A stretch of 64,000 nt of DNA, from the NCBI RefSeq assembly GCF_002802965.1, contig NZ_NXGA01000001.1, forward strand, positions 3,038,366 to 3,102,365, written 5' to 3'. This document shows positions 35,654 through 44,992 of this stretch, in pieces (within the stretch, counting starts at the first letter, position 1; each line of letters starts with the position of its first letter). The position numbers and the translations under genes were made by a program. Origin of the DNA: Sporolactobacillus pectinivorans. GTDB lineage: Bacteria; Bacillota; Bacilli; Bacillales; Sporolactobacillaceae. The notes under the pieces are model-generated. The model saw only the letters and a program-made list of their open reading frames with translations. It did no database searches and had not been told where the DNA came from.

Positions 35654-36014
35654 TGGTTTTTACCTCTCTTTGATCATTAAAAACGATTGAAAGAAGCATC
35701 CGGATCTCTTCCTGATCCAAAGAGTAAAAAGCCATCTTTCCCTCCCTGCGATAGTTAACAAGGCCTTGTTTGCGCAGCGTGCGCAGATGATGGGAAGCCG
35801 TCGCGACTGAAGAACCGATAATGTTGGCAACATCACAGACGCACAGTTCCTTCTCGTGGCATAATGCGAAAGCAATTTTTGCACGATTTGCATCCGCAAG
35901 TGACTTAAACAGTTGTACGGGACGGGATATATCCTTATTCGATAACAGCCCTCGTATATGGTTCACCTTCTGCGCATCAAAACAATAAATATCACAAGTA
36001 TCTTTTTCAGGCAT
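35646..36014 (-). CDS. cadC: ArsR/SmtB-family metal repressor CadC
   Basis: 122 residues with a winged helix (VATASHHLRTLRKQGLV is the recognition region). The cysteine pair in KELCVCDVANI together with N-terminal cysteines (DTCDIYC) forms the metal site that releases DNA when Cd, Pb or Zn binds. The start is put at ATG 36014, 6 nt after GAGGGTGG. Two palindromes of ATTCAAA type upstream are its operators. Confidence 0.93.
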   Translation of the reverse strand: MPEKDTCDIYCFDAQKVNHIRGLLSNKDISRPVQLFKSLADANRAKIAFALCHEKELCVCDVANIIGSSVATASHHLRTLRKQGLVNYRREGKMAFYSLDQEEIRMLLSIVFNDQREVKTIG

Positions 36015-36032
36015 CAGCAACCACCCTCAATC

Positions 36033-36110
36033 ATTCAAATGTTCATTTGAATGTATTATAGTACAATGATCCGTTTCATTCAAATATTCTTTTGAATGAA
36101 ACGGATCATT
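36033..36110 (-). promoter_or_regulatory. cadC promoter with two CadC operators
   Basis: Reverse-strand promoter: -35 TTGAAT (36078-36083), 17-bp spacer, -10 TATAAT (36055-36060). Operator 1 is ATTCAAAT-gttc-ATTTGAAT at 36033-36052, covering the transcription start. Operator 2 is a 46-bp palindrome at 36065-36110 with perfect 20-bp arms around TATTCT; it covers the -35. The known cadO of pI258 has the same ATTCAAAT/ATTTGAAT half-sites. Confidence 0.88.
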
Positions 36111-36250
36111 TAGGAAACTGATTAATGTTCACACAAAAAAAGTCTATCTCAAGTTGATGAAACCCTTGTTTGAAAAAAGTAACTTTACAAACAGTGAATG
36201 CAGAAGTAAACTACTGTTTAATATAAGAATAAAACTTTCCAACATCTTAA

Positions 36251-36356
36251 ATCGCTTAATTCAAAGAAGCGGGGGAACCGGTTTTCAGGGGTGAATCCTT
36301 TTTAGGTAGGGCAACTTTCTTGCCCGAATCCGTCAGCTAACCTCGTCAGCGTTCGG
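36251..36356 (+). ncRNA. c-di-AMP riboswitch (ydaO-yuaA class)
   Basis: The conserved blocks stand in order: CGCTTAATTC, GCGGGGGAACCGG, GGGGTGAATC, TTAGGTAGGGCAAC, GCCCGAATCCGTCAGCTAAC and CTCGTCAGCG. These make the pseudo-symmetric aptamer that binds two c-di-AMP. A terminator at 36390-36425 is the expression platform. Binding should switch off kimA when potassium and c-di-AMP are high. Confidence 0.96.
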
Positions 36357-36389
36357 AGAGAAGATGGGACAACTTTGTGTGCTGAAATC

Positions 36390-36425
36390 ATGCCGCGAGC
36401 TTGTGCTCAGCGGTATTTTTATTTT
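36390..36425 (+). terminator. Riboswitch-controlled terminator
   Basis: ATGCCGC-GAGC-ttgt-GCTC-a-GCGGTAT followed by TTTTTATTTT, 35 nt after the aptamer. Confidence 0.88.
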
Positions 36426-36477
36426 GATACACTTCCATATTAAGTGATAAGACTGGAATCTGAAAAGGGTGGGACCT

Positions 36478-38382
36478 TTGGAAAACGTAGAGTGGTTAAA
36501 TGTCTTATTGATTGTTATCGTGGCTGGCGGAGGCTGGCTGTGTCTGCAAAATTTTAGTCTGGTCAAGCGTGTGCTTATTGGCCGTCCAATGAAAACGGAG
36601 TCGCTTCATTCAAAAAGCAATCATTTATTCTGGCTCATCGCCCTTCCGATACTATCCGCCGACTTGTACTCATCAGTGGCCTATGGTCCTGAAGCGGGGA
36701 TGACCGAGCTGGCTCAATTAGGACCGGATGCGAAATGGCTCATTCTGCCAATCACGGTTGCGGCCGTCCTTCTGCTCGCCATCTTGATTAATTCCTATAT
36801 TATGGGTGTTCTTGCTTATCCGAATGGCGGAGGAGCCTACGCGATTGCACGGGACAATTTTAAACATTCCTGGGTGGCAGTTACAGCGTCGAGCGCTCTT
36901 CTCATCGATTATGTATTGACCGTCGCAGTTTCCGTTTCTGCGGCCATAGCCGCTATTTCCTCTGCGTATCCGGTCGTAACGCCCTACCGGACAACCATTG
37001 CCCTGATCTGTATTCTCGTTTTACTGCTCATCAATTTGCGCGGTGTTGCTGAGGCGGCAAAAGTACTTGCATGGCCGACTTTCTTTTTTATGGCCTGCAT
37101 GATGGCACTTATTGCATTTGGCTTTTTCAATGAATTCAGATATGGTTTCGTTCAGGCAGCGACTCCATCTTTTGGCACTGTGCCGAAGGATTTGACAGCG
37201 CTGCTGGTGCTGAAAGCATTCAGCTCATCCTGTTCCGCTTTAACCGGCATTGAAACCATATCCAACTCCGTACCCATTTTCCGTAGTCCAAAACAAAAAA
37301 ATGCTATCAAAACGTATATAGCGCTTGGTATTCTTGAAGGCATCACTCTGGTGGGTATCTCCTATCATCTGTACGTACACGGTATTTCTGTTAATCCCAG
37401 CAACACGATGCTCTCACAGCTGACTGCTTTGATTTTTGGCAATGGGCTGATTTATCAGCTGATCACTTGGTCAACGTTTGTTGTTCTGATTCTGGCAGCC
37501 AACTCAACGTTCAATGGATTTTCCCAGCTCGCAGCGATTGTTGCTTCCGACGGATTTCTCCCGCGTAAGCTGGCGCAGCGCGGTGACCGGCTTTCTTATT
37601 CAAACGGCCTGATCACACTGGCCGCGCTTGCCGGCTTACTGGTCGTATTCTTCCATGCGGAAACCAATGCGCTGATTCCACTTTATGCCATCGGCGTGTT
37701 TGTTTCATTCACGATTGCCCAGATCGGCCTTGTTCGTCGCTGGGGCCATATCAAGGGCCGTCACTGGAAAGTGAACTTAACTGTTAATGGCATTGGCGCT
37801 GTAGTGTCCGCATGTGTCGCACTGATTTTCGCAGTCACGAAGTTTACAGGCGGGGCCTGGATTATCATCGTCATTTTACCTTGGTTTGCCTGGATTTCCT
37901 TAACGATATCAAAGCACTATAAAGAAGTTGGTTCTCAGCTCCATATAGACTTGCTGAAAGATCGGCCAATTGCGCATGAGGTGACTTCGATCGTCCTGAT
38001 ATCTGGTATTCACCGTGTCGTTAATAACACATTGTCATTCGCAAAAAGCATTGACACAAATGTCATCGCCGTTTACGTCGGATTTGATGACGCTTCGATC
38101 GAAACCATTCAAAAGCAATGGAAAGAGTGGGGAACGCCATGCAAACTGATTGTGCTCCAAAGTCAGTATCGTTCTCTGATTGCGCCTATATCATCTTTTA
38201 TACATGATATCCAGAAAGAAAAAGGAAAGGACAGCTATATCCATATCCTGATGCCGCAATTCATCATGAAGAAAAGCTGGCACAACCTCCTCCACAATCA
38301 GAGTGCTCTGATTCTGCGTACATGGCTTTTTCTGCACAAGGATGTCGTTATCACGACTGTTCCGTTCCATTTAAAAAAATAG
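36478..38382 (+). CDS. kimA: High-affinity potassium importer KimA (YdaO, APC/KUP family)
   Basis: About 634 residues. Twelve membrane helices follow the N-terminal segment (first core motif LPILSADLYSSVAYGPEAG; further FSSSCSALTGIETISNSVP). The C-terminal 150 residues form the cytosolic domain of KimA. It brings in K+ with protons. The TTG at 36478 has AAGGGTGG 6 nt upstream and is preferred to GTG 36469. Control by a c-di-AMP riboswitch directly upstream supports the identity. A long bidirectional terminator follows. Confidence 0.94.
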   Translation: MENVEWLNVLLIVIVAGGGWLCLQNFSLVKRVLIGRPMKTESLHSKSNHLFWLIALPILSADLYSSVAYGPEAGMTELAQLGPDAKWLILPITVAAVLLLAILINSYIMGVLAYPNGGGAYAIARDNFKHSWVAVTASSALLIDYVLTVAVSVSAAIAAISSAYPVVTPYRTTIALICILVLLLINLRGVAEAAKVLAWPTFFFMACMMALIAFGFFNEFRYGFVQAATPSFGTVPKDLTALLVLKAFSSSCSALTGIETISNSVPIFRSPKQKNAIKTYIALGILEGITLVGISYHLYVHGISVNPSNTMLSQLTALIFGNGLIYQLITWSTFVVLILAANSTFNGFSQLAAIVASDGFLPRKLAQRGDRLSYSNGLITLAALAGLLVVFFHAETNALIPLYAIGVFVSFTIAQIGLVRRWGHIKGRHWKVNLTVNGIGAVVSACVALIFAVTKFTGGAWIIIVILPWFAWISLTISKHYKEVGSQLHIDLLKDRPIAHEVTSIVLISGIHRVVNNTLSFAKSIDTNVIAVYVGFDDASIETIQKQWKEWGTPCKLIVLQSQYRSLIAPISSFIHDIQKEKGKDSYIHILMPQFIMKKSWHNLLHNQSALILRTWLFLHKDVVITTVPFHLKK

Positions 38383-38405
38383 ACTAATGAAGAGGGTTCA
38401 ATAAT

Positions 38406-38479
38406 AAAACCACCATCTCCAAATGATCTTCCCCCTGTCAACTCAAAGGGGAGCATATCTCAAATAAGATGGTGGTTTT
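38406..38479. terminator. Long bidirectional terminator
   Basis: AAAACCACCATCT pairs with AGATGGTGGTTTT over a 48-nt insert that itself contains a CCCCCT/AAGGGG stem. It ends kimA and the convergent DUF4247 operon. Confidence 0.85.
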
Positions 38480-38560
38480 GTCTGTCCGTTTTTGTTAACC
38501 GATTACAAAATGACCTAAATACTTATTGAACTGTCGGTGCCTCGTTCGAGGCGATGCAGC

Positions 38561-39376
38561 TCATCTGCTTCGTTTCATGATTCTTCCAAAACCTTTTGTG
38601 CTGATTTTGGGCGGTGAATTATTCTTCGGTACTGAAATTCTAGAATTTTTTGGGAATACATTATTGCTCCCCTGGCCAGTATTCGATTTAAAGATTTTCC
38701 CGGTACTGTTTTCAGCTGAACGAATCGCCTGCCCCACATCATTCGTCACGCTGTTTTTAATTTTTGAAAATGTGCTTGATAACGTGTTCGGACTGTTACC
38801 GGAACGGCTTCTTTTAATAATCGAGCCTGTTGTCTGCTTCGTTATTGGAGGAATTGTTTTCTTTTCACTGGCAGTGGGTGGCTGATATTTTGCCGATGAC
38901 GGGACCGTCCTACCACCTGTGTATCCGCGATAGCTGCCAAGGGAGCCACTGCCTAGTTGAAACAAATGATCCAAAAGAACTCCAGACAGAAAGCCCCTCA
39001 GAAACGACGAACTATAATTGTTACGTACAAATTCTTTGTTACTCACTTCAATCAGGGTATTTGCTGGATTCTTTTTGTCTCTTTGAATGTCGTATAATTC
39101 ATTAGGATAGACAAGGAACATTTGCTGAACGCTGTTTTTGGATATCTGATCAGGCTTCTTCTGGCTGCTTAGTTTCTTGGCTACTTCGGGAACGGACTGC
39201 TTATCGGCCTGATAAATATAAGACTCCTGGTTCCCGTTTTTGGATACGGAGATCAGCGGATAACCTCCGCTTACAGCCTGTTGTCCGGGCCCGGACGCGG
39301 AACATCCGGCTAATATGGAAACACCGACTACTACGGCGAGAATCATTTTTATGGTTTTTGACAATCGTCTGAACAT
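38561..39376 (-). CDS. DUF4247 lipoprotein
   Basis: 271 residues from ATG 39376 (GGGGAG 8 nt upstream). The lipobox is SILAGCSAS. The DUF4247 domain follows (SVPEVAKKLSSQKKPDQISK, VQQMFLVYPNELYDIQ, NNYSSSFLRGFLSG). A low-complexity Ser/Thr/Lys/Asn-rich tail of about 120 residues fills the C-terminus, typical for surface-exposed linkers. It is the last gene of a pspA-DUF4178-DUF4247 set that probably serves envelope stress. Confidence 0.87.
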   Translation of the reverse strand: MFRRLSKTIKMILAVVVGVSILAGCSASGPGQQAVSGGYPLISVSKNGNQESYIYQADKQSVPEVAKKLSSQKKPDQISKNSVQQMFLVYPNELYDIQRDKKNPANTLIEVSNKEFVRNNYSSSFLRGFLSGVLLDHLFQLGSGSLGSYRGYTGGRTVPSSAKYQPPTASEKKTIPPITKQTTGSIIKRSRSGNSPNTLSSTFSKIKNSVTNDVGQAIRSAENSTGKIFKSNTGQGSNNVFPKNSRISVPKNNSPPKISTKGFGRIMKRSR

Positions 39377-39395
39377 GTTCAACGCTCCCCTCTTT

Positions 39396-39899
39396 TCATG
39401 ACTGAATGATGCTGACATCCATTGGCAGGATGTCTTCCCCTTCATAAAGCATCATCTGGCCGGCCTGCCATTCAATACGGAGCAGCTTCCCATTATCGGA
39501 TTGAAAATCCCAAAGATAACGTTCCTCAGTGGATGAAAAAGGTGTATCGCCCGATGCATGAGCCGCGCCAATCGCCTGATCCTCCAGATGATACAAAGTC
39601 CCTTCCATTTCAATAGTTGTTGGAATTTCATTGATGTCTTCAAGACGCCCGTCAATCGCATCATAGAGTGCCAGATTCAGTTTTTCTCTCTTGGCCACTC
39701 GAAAATATTTAATGGCACTGCCGTCCTTTAAAGTGAAGAAAACCTCTCTGCGCTGTGGAAAAAGTGCTCTGCCGGCAACAGTATAGCTGGCCAGAGAGAT
39801 ATCCACAATATCACCAATTGTTAGCGTGTAAGGTGTTTTTTCTTCAATTGGAGGTTCAGGCTTTTTCACTAAATTGACAATTCGATGAAAAATCGACAT
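39396..39899 (-). CDS. DUF4178 protein
   Basis: 167 residues, mostly beta strands. The domain's marks are LTIGDIVDISLASYTVAGRA, the DGSAIKYFRVAKREKL stretch, then YLWDFQSDNGKLLRIEWQAG. Its role is unknown, but the family travels with PspA and DUF350/DUF4247 genes in Bacillales and in polyamine/toxic-ion clusters. GGAG lies before the ATG; the DUF4247 gene follows after 19 bp. Confidence 0.87.
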   Translation of the reverse strand: MSIFHRIVNLVKKPEPPIEEKTPYTLTIGDIVDISLASYTVAGRALFPQRREVFFTLKDGSAIKYFRVAKREKLNLALYDAIDGRLEDINEIPTTIEMEGTLYHLEDQAIGAAHASGDTPFSSTEERYLWDFQSDNGKLLRIEWQAGQMMLYEGEDILPMDVSIIQS

Positions 39900-39994
39900 T
39901 TTTTTCTCCTCTCAATCCATAAAAATAACGCCGACAGCCGTCATTAAAATCCACTCGGCATGCCGGCTCATTATTTTAGCCTATTGTTCTTTCT

Positions 39995-40660
39995 TTATTT
40001 TTTGTGCTCCGCGATTAATCTTGCCAGTTCGTTTTCAACTTTCTTGTCCTTTCCCAAATTCTCGAACTCTTCGTCAATGGATGTCTCTTTCTTATAAACT
40101 TCGCCACTCGCTTCGGCTTCTGCCTCCATTTGCAGTGTCTTTTCTTCCATGCGTTTTAAACCAGCCATGGCCGTATTCGCATCGAAACCGGACATGGTGT
40201 CATTGATCTTTTTCTGCGCCTGGGCGGCGTTGACTCTTGCGACCAGCGTTTCCCGCTTATCTTTCAGCTCGGCAACCTGCTTCCGCATATCATCCAGTTT
40301 GTGGCGGAGTTTTTCTGCAGCCGCCTGATTCTGATCATAGCGTTCTTTGTACTCGTTCATTTTCTGCTCAGCGCTCTGCTTGTCTTCAATAACCCTTCGC
40401 GCCAGATCGATGTTTCCGTCTTCAACAGCAAGGTGTGACTGTTCTTCACGTTTGGCTACAAGCGCTTTTTGCTCTTCATAGAGCGCTTTGAATTTCTTTT
40501 CAAGAGCGATTTGCGCGGCGACACCGTGTTCCGCTTCCTGTAGGTCCTCCTGCATATCGCGCAAATACTGGTCGGTCATCTTGACCGGATCTTCCGCCTT
40601 TTCAATTAAAGCATAGATATTTGAAACAGTAAGGTCACGCAGTCTTTTAAATAGCGACAT
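39995..40660 (-). CDS. pspA: PspA/IM30-family phage-shock protein
   Basis: 221 residues, nearly all coiled coil. The N-terminus MSLFKRLRDLTVSNIYALIE is the amphipathic membrane-binding helix; the central heptad region (residues 30-145) and the conserved ALAGLKRMEEK-like stretch (MAGLKRMEEKTLQM) follow. These proteins form ESCRT-III-like scaffolds that protect a damaged membrane. AGGAGG lies 10 nt before the ATG. No sigma-W promoter was recognisable upstream. Confidence 0.93.
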   Translation of the reverse strand: MSLFKRLRDLTVSNIYALIEKAEDPVKMTDQYLRDMQEDLQEAEHGVAAQIALEKKFKALYEEQKALVAKREEQSHLAVEDGNIDLARRVIEDKQSAEQKMNEYKERYDQNQAAAEKLRHKLDDMRKQVAELKDKRETLVARVNAAQAQKKINDTMSGFDANTAMAGLKRMEEKTLQMEAEAEASGEVYKKETSIDEEFENLGKDKKVENELARLIAEHKK

Positions 40661-41203
40661 TCAATAAAACCTCCTGATTGTTTTTCAAGTCAATACTCCT
40701 TTATTTTAAAGGATAATCAACTATTTTTAAACGGCTTGTAGTTTTTTTCTCCGATTAACGATTACATTCGATCACTTGTTTTACTCCAATAGCAGAACTC
40801 TTATTAATATAATATTACACGATGAAACTGAAGGAGTAATGAAAATAAATGATGTTTTTAATGAAAAAATAGTGGGTTTTATTTTAAATTCATGAGATGT
40901 GACAAATTCCGATAACATTCGATGACAATACTATTTCATTTCAACAATTTAAATGCGTCATTGATTCTCTTTAAAACGGTCTTTTCTTCACATTTTACGG
41001 TTTTTAGGAAGAATATTCCTCAACTTTTTAAATGCATAAGCCCTGATCTGTCAGTATCCCGTAACAACCGTTCACTCATTTACCTTGCCTCAACTACACC
41101 GTCCGTCTTCAACCGCAATAAGGTTACACGATAAATGTATAGAAACAATGTAAAATAAGTGATATTTCTCAAGAAACTCCATACTTGGCGCATTCTATGT
41201 ATT
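40661..41203. other. AT-rich spacer
   Basis: No ORF with Shine-Dalgarno and family likeness was found; the pspA promoter must lie at its left end on the reverse strand. Confidence 0.4.
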
Positions 41204-41240
41204 AAAAAAGTGCCCCAGCCCATTTCAGGCGAGACACTTC
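41204..41240 (-). terminator. Terminator of the cop operon
   Basis: Reverse strand GAAGTGTCTCGCC and GGGGCACTTTTTT enclose TGAAATGGGCT; T6 follows. Confidence 0.85.
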
Positions 41241-41246
41241 TCTAAA

Positions 41247-41462
41247 TTAATTCTGTCCAACGACATCGTAGCCCTGTTCTTCAACAGCTTCCTTCATCTT
41301 GCTAAACTGGACTTTAGTTTCATCATACTCAACAACGGCTTTACCTTTTTCAAGATTCACCGAAACATTTGATACACCGTCCAATTCCTTTAAAGCATTT
41401 GTGACGGACATCTTACAGTGTCCACAGTGCATGCCTTTTACATCAAGCGTGGTTTGTGCCAT
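41247..41462 (-). CDS. copZ: Copper chaperone CopZ
   Basis: 71 residues with one heavy-metal-associated domain. Copper is bound by the two cysteines of KGMHCGHCKM. It passes Cu(I) to the ATPase CopA. The start is ATG 41462 after AAGGAG; the longer frame from 41522 has no Shine-Dalgarno. The last 20 residues are nearly identical to those of the neighbouring copy (VQFSKMKEAVEEQGYDV). Confidence 0.94.
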   Translation of the reverse strand: MAQTTLDVKGMHCGHCKMSVTNALKELDGVSNVSVNLEKGKAVVEYDETKVQFSKMKEAVEEQGYDVVGQN

Positions 41463-41524
41463 AATCTCAGTCTCCTTTTTTATGTGAAAAATTTGTTTGA
41501 ATAATGGGTTACGGGGTTTCAAGA

Positions 41525-41740
41525 TTAGTGCTGCCCGGCGACGTCGTAGCCTTGTTCTTCTACGGCTTCTTTCATCTTGCTGAATTGGACTTTAGCTTCA
41601 TCATACACGACAGAAGCTTCACCGGATTTCAGATCAACGTCAACTGCCGATACGCCGTCAAGTCCTTTCAATGTCTTCGTCACCAGGTTTTTGCAGTGAT
41701 CCCCCATCATGCCTTTAACATCCAATGTTGTTTTTGCCAT
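41525..41740 (-). CDS. CopZ-like duplicate lacking one metal-binding cysteine
   Basis: 71 residues, clearly a tandem duplicate of copZ. At the metal site KGMHCGHC has become KGMMGDHC, so only one cysteine and one histidine remain. The rest of the ferredoxin-like fold is preserved (TLKGLDGVSAVDVDLKSGEA), and the frame is under constraint. It may no longer carry Cu(I), bind another ligand, or act by dimerising. It lies between copA and copZ; a Shine-Dalgarno (AAGGGGT) precedes its ATG. Confidence 0.9.
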   Translation of the reverse strand: MAKTTLDVKGMMGDHCKNLVTKTLKGLDGVSAVDVDLKSGEASVVYDEAKVQFSKMKEAVEEQGYDVAGQH

Positions 41741-41791
41741 AGTTATTCAAACCCCTTTATTATTTTTTTACAGCTTTTAAAATTCACCGGT

Positions 41792-44191
41792 TCAGACTTT
41801 GACTCGTTTCAGACGTAAACTGTTTGTGACAACTGAGACGGAACTGAAAGCCATCGCCGTACCGGCCACCCATGGAGCAAGCAAACCCAGGGCAGCAACC
41901 GGAATGCCTACCGTATTATAGAACAGAGCCCAGAACAGGTTCTGACGGATGTTCCGCATCGTTTTCCGGCTCAGGTCGATCGCTTTCGGAATATGCAGAA
42001 GGTCACCGCCAACCAGTGTGATATCAGCAGCTTCGATCGCCACATCCGTTCCGGTGCCAATCGCCATGCCAATATCCGCTGTAGCTAGGGCCGGAGCGTC
42101 ATTGATTCCGTCACCGACCATCGCTACTTTCAATCCTTTTCCCTGCAGGATTTTGACTTTTGCCGCCTTCTCTTCAGGAAGGACTTCAGCAAAGACATGA
42201 TCAATGCCTGCCTGTCTGGCAATCGCCTGTGCCGTCCGTTCATTGTCCCCCGTAATCATGTACACTGAGAGCCCGCGTGCCTTCAATTCTTCGATTGCCT
42301 GCTTCGAAGACTTCTTAATCGTGTCGGCTACAGCGATGATGCCCTGAAGTTTGCCCTCATAGGCAACAAACATTGCGGTCTTGCCTTCTGATTCGAGTTT
42401 CTTCATCTGATCCTCGGCGTCCGAATAAGGAATGCGCTCCTCTTTCATTAAGCGACGCGTCCCGATCGCGATTTTTTTTCCGGAAACGGCAGCTTTGATT
42501 CCATAACCGGCCAGTGCTTTAAATTCATTAGAAGAAGGAAGGTTATGGATTGCCTCTTTCCCATAGTTCACAATCGCCTGCGCGAGCGGATGCTCACTGG
42601 CCGATTCAGCCGAAGCGGCCAGTGCCACGAGCTTTTCCTTTTCAGCGCCATTTAGGGTAATAACGTCTGTGACTTCCGGTTTCCCATTGGTGATCGTACC
42701 CGTCTTATCGAACAGAACAGCCTGAAGATTTTGCGTCGTTTCGAGATATTCACCTCCTTTGAAGAGAATACCGTTCTCAGCCCCTTTACCGGTTCCAACC
42801 ATAATTGATGTCGGTGTTGCCAAACCTAATGCGCATGGGCAGGCAATGACAAGCACACTGATTGCCGCAACCAGTGCCGGTGCGAATTGACCGGGTGTGA
42901 CAAACAGGATCCAGACGAGAAAAGCAGCAGCAGAGATGCCAATGACAATCGGGACAAAAACACCTGAGATGCTGTCTGCCAGACGCTGAATCGGCGCTTT
43001 TGATCCCTGTGCTTCTTCAACAATTTTAACGATGCCGGCAAGTGCCGTCTCTTTGCCCACTTTCTCTGCTTTCATTATCAATGTACCGTTGGCATTCACA
43101 GTAGCACCGATCACCTTGTCATTCATTCCTTTTTCAACAGGAATGGACTCGCCGGTGATCATCGATTCGTCAACCGATGAACTGCCGTCAACAACAACAC
43201 CGTCTACAGGAATTTTTTCACCGGGTCTTACTCGTAACAAATTTCCGACCGTAACCTGATCAATTGGTATTTTTCGTTCTTTTCCATCTTCAATAACCGT
43301 CGCTTCTTTTGCCTGAAGGCCCATGAGTTGCGTAATTGCCGCAGTCGTCCGGCGTTTCGCCCGGGTTTCAAAATATTTACCCAGCAGTACAAGCGTAATT
43401 AAAATCGCACTCGTCTCAAAATATAGATCTGGATGGATCAGCCCAGCAAACTGATAGCGTAAGGCTTCAAATGTACTGTAAAAGTAAGCAGCGCTCGTAC
43501 CCAGTGCAACCAGAACATCCATATTAGCACTTTTATTTAAAAGAGCTTTTGTTCCACTGACATAAAACTGTCCGCCAATATAAAATTGTACAATACCGGC
43601 TACCACAAGTTGAAACCACGGATTCATTAACAAATGAGGAATCGGAAGACCTGTATTAAAGGGCAGATGAGCAATCATCGTATAGAGCAGCGGCAGCGAA
43701 AGAACAGCAGAAAGGATCAGCTTTTGAAGTTTTCCGCGCAGTTCCTTCGCTTTTTCATCTTCCGCCTGTGATTGTTTTGGAACAGCTTTGTAACCGAGTT
43801 TCTTGACCTGATTATATATCGCATTGGGTTCGGTAATCCCCGGCTGAAAGACCACAGTCCCTGACTCAGTTGCCAGGTTAACCTGGGCCGATACCACGCC
43901 AGCCAAACGATTTAATCCTTTTTCAATACGCGTGGCACAGGAAGCGCACGTCATGCCGAGAATATCGACGTCCAGTCTTTGTGCCCGTACCCCGTATCCC
44001 AGCTTCTCAATTCTTTGTACCACGTCTTCAGGTTTTGCCCTTTCTCCGTCAATTGTCACCTTCGCTTTTTCCAGAGCGAGGTTGACATTGGCCTCGACAC
44101 CCTCCATCTTGTTGAGCGACTTTTCTATTCGTGTTGAGCATGAAGCGCATGTCATCCCAGTAATTCCAATCTGCATGGCCTTCGAACTCAT
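41792..44191 (-). CDS. copA: Cu(I)-exporting P1B-type ATPase CopA
   Basis: 799 residues. Two N-terminal heavy-metal domains carry [12 protein letters not shown] and [12 protein letters not shown]. Eight membrane helices include the CPC motif in [13 protein letters not shown]; the catalytic signs are [30 protein letters not shown] and [14 protein letters not shown]. It pumps copper out of the cell. The start is ATG 44191, 7 nt after AAGGGGAT. The order copA, copZ-like, copZ is one operon with a CsoR-type operator in its promoter. Confidence 0.96.
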   Translation of the reverse strand: MSSKAMQIGITGMTCASCSTRIEKSLNKMEGVEANVNLALEKAKVTIDGERAKPEDVVQRIEKLGYGVRAQRLDVDILGMTCASCATRIEKGLNRLAGVVSAQVNLATESGTVVFQPGITEPNAIYNQVKKLGYKAVPKQSQAEDEKAKELRGKLQKLILSAVLSLPLLYTMIAHLPFNTGLPIPHLLMNPWFQLVVAGIVQFYIGGQFYVSGTKALLNKSANMDVLVALGTSAAYFYSTFEALRYQFAGLIHPDLYFETSAILITLVLLGKYFETRAKRRTTAAITQLMGLQAKEATVIEDGKERKIPIDQVTVGNLLRVRPGEKIPVDGVVVDGSSSVDESMITGESIPVEKGMNDKVIGATVNANGTLIMKAEKVGKETALAGIVKIVEEAQGSKAPIQRLADSISGVFVPIVIGISAAAFLVWILFVTPGQFAPALVAAISVLVIACPCALGLATPTSIMVGTGKGAENGILFKGGEYLETTQNLQAVLFDKTGTITNGKPEVTDVITLNGAEKEKLVALAASAESASEHPLAQAIVNYGKEAIHNLPSSNEFKALAGYGIKAAVSGKKIAIGTRRLMKEERIPYSDAEDQMKKLESEGKTAMFVAYEGKLQGIIAVADTIKKSSKQAIEELKARGLSVYMITGDNERTAQAIARQAGIDHVFAEVLPEEKAAKVKILQGKGLKVAMVGDGINDAPALATADIGMAIGTGTDVAIEAADITLVGGDLLHIPKAIDLSRKTMRNIRQNLFWALFYNTVGIPVAALGLLAPWVAGTAMAFSSVSVVTNSLRLKRVKV

Positions 44192-44325
44192 GAATCTCAT
44201 CCCCTTAACATCAATTCATATAGAAGAAAATGGCATATCCAGAATCGGCCAGTTGCATGGACTGAATCAAACCAGCTCTGTCCATGAAAGGATTTTCAGA
44301 TGCTGCTATTTTCTTTTTCAGCTAA

Positions 44326-44354
44326 ATCATACCCATTGGGGGTATTTATGTCAA
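44326..44354 (-). promoter_or_regulatory. copA promoter with CsoR-type operator
   Basis: Reverse strand: -35 TTGACA (44349-44354), 17-bp spacer, -10 TATGAT (44326-44331). The spacer contains ATACCCCCAATGGGTAT (44329-44345), a palindrome with G/C blocks typical for CsoR operators. Copper-free CsoR would block the promoter. No csoR gene is in the window. Confidence 0.85.
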
Positions 44355-44664
44355 ATTATTTGTTCGACAGTTTTTTATCTATTTAGGTGGATCAACGTCT
44401 CTGCTCCTTCTTGACTTTCTATTTTGATGGACAAATATATAGTTTTCGTGGGAAAATAAAATATATCATATATTTTTCAGAAATCATTCATACGTACTGG
44501 AAGTACACTGGATAATCAGAAAGCCATAAAGCTCTGTCGTTGAAGCCATTTATAAATAAAACATCTTTATTGTCTCTTCATAATTTTCCTCTACAATTTC
44601 TGAAACCAAACTTGAGCAGGATTTTTTATATTGCGCCAGTGGGTTATGGTAAAATAAAAATTGA
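44355..44664. other. Divergent spacer between copA and SHOCT gene
   Basis: Apart from the cop promoter nothing recognised; the forward promoter of the SHOCT gene must be in its right half. Confidence 0.4.
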
Positions 44665-44681
44665 AAGGCTGGTGACCCGTC

Positions 44682-44930
44682 ATGATGGGTTGGTATGGCA
44701 ATGGTATGATGAACGGTTTTGGTATCGGTATGGGCCTGGTAGGATGGCTCGTTCAATTGTTGCTGTTCGCCGCTGTGATTTATTTAGTGATTATCCTGAT
44801 CAAAAAATTGTTGAATCAACCTCAACCGCCAGCGACCGATAAAAGTCAGGCGATTTTAAATGAACGCCTGGCCAAGGGCGAGATTACGGAAGAAGAGTAT
44901 CGGAAATTAAAGAATTTATTACATGAGTGA
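44682..44930 (+). CDS. SHOCT-domain membrane protein
   Basis: 82 residues. A Met/Gly-rich start (MMGWYGNGMMNGFGIGMG) precedes one membrane helix (LVQLLLFAAVIYLVIILIKK), and the C-terminus is a SHOCT domain (ILNERLAKGEITEEEYRKLK). Such proteins often accompany copper genes; the Met-rich head could touch Cu(I). It is divergent from copA. A strong terminator follows. Confidence 0.9.
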   Translation: MMGWYGNGMMNGFGIGMGLVGWLVQLLLFAAVIYLVIILIKKLLNQPQPPATDKSQAILNERLAKGEITEEEYRKLKNLLHE

Positions 44931-44943
44931 AATCAGCTTGAAC

Positions 44944-44992
44944 AAAAAGGTACAGGGAGAGAGCCACTGGCTTTCTCCCTGTACCTTTTTTT
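44944..44992 (+). terminator. Strong terminator
   Basis: AAAAAGGTACAGGGAGA pairs with TTCTCCCTGTACCTTTTT, leaving a short loop and T7. Confidence 0.92.
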
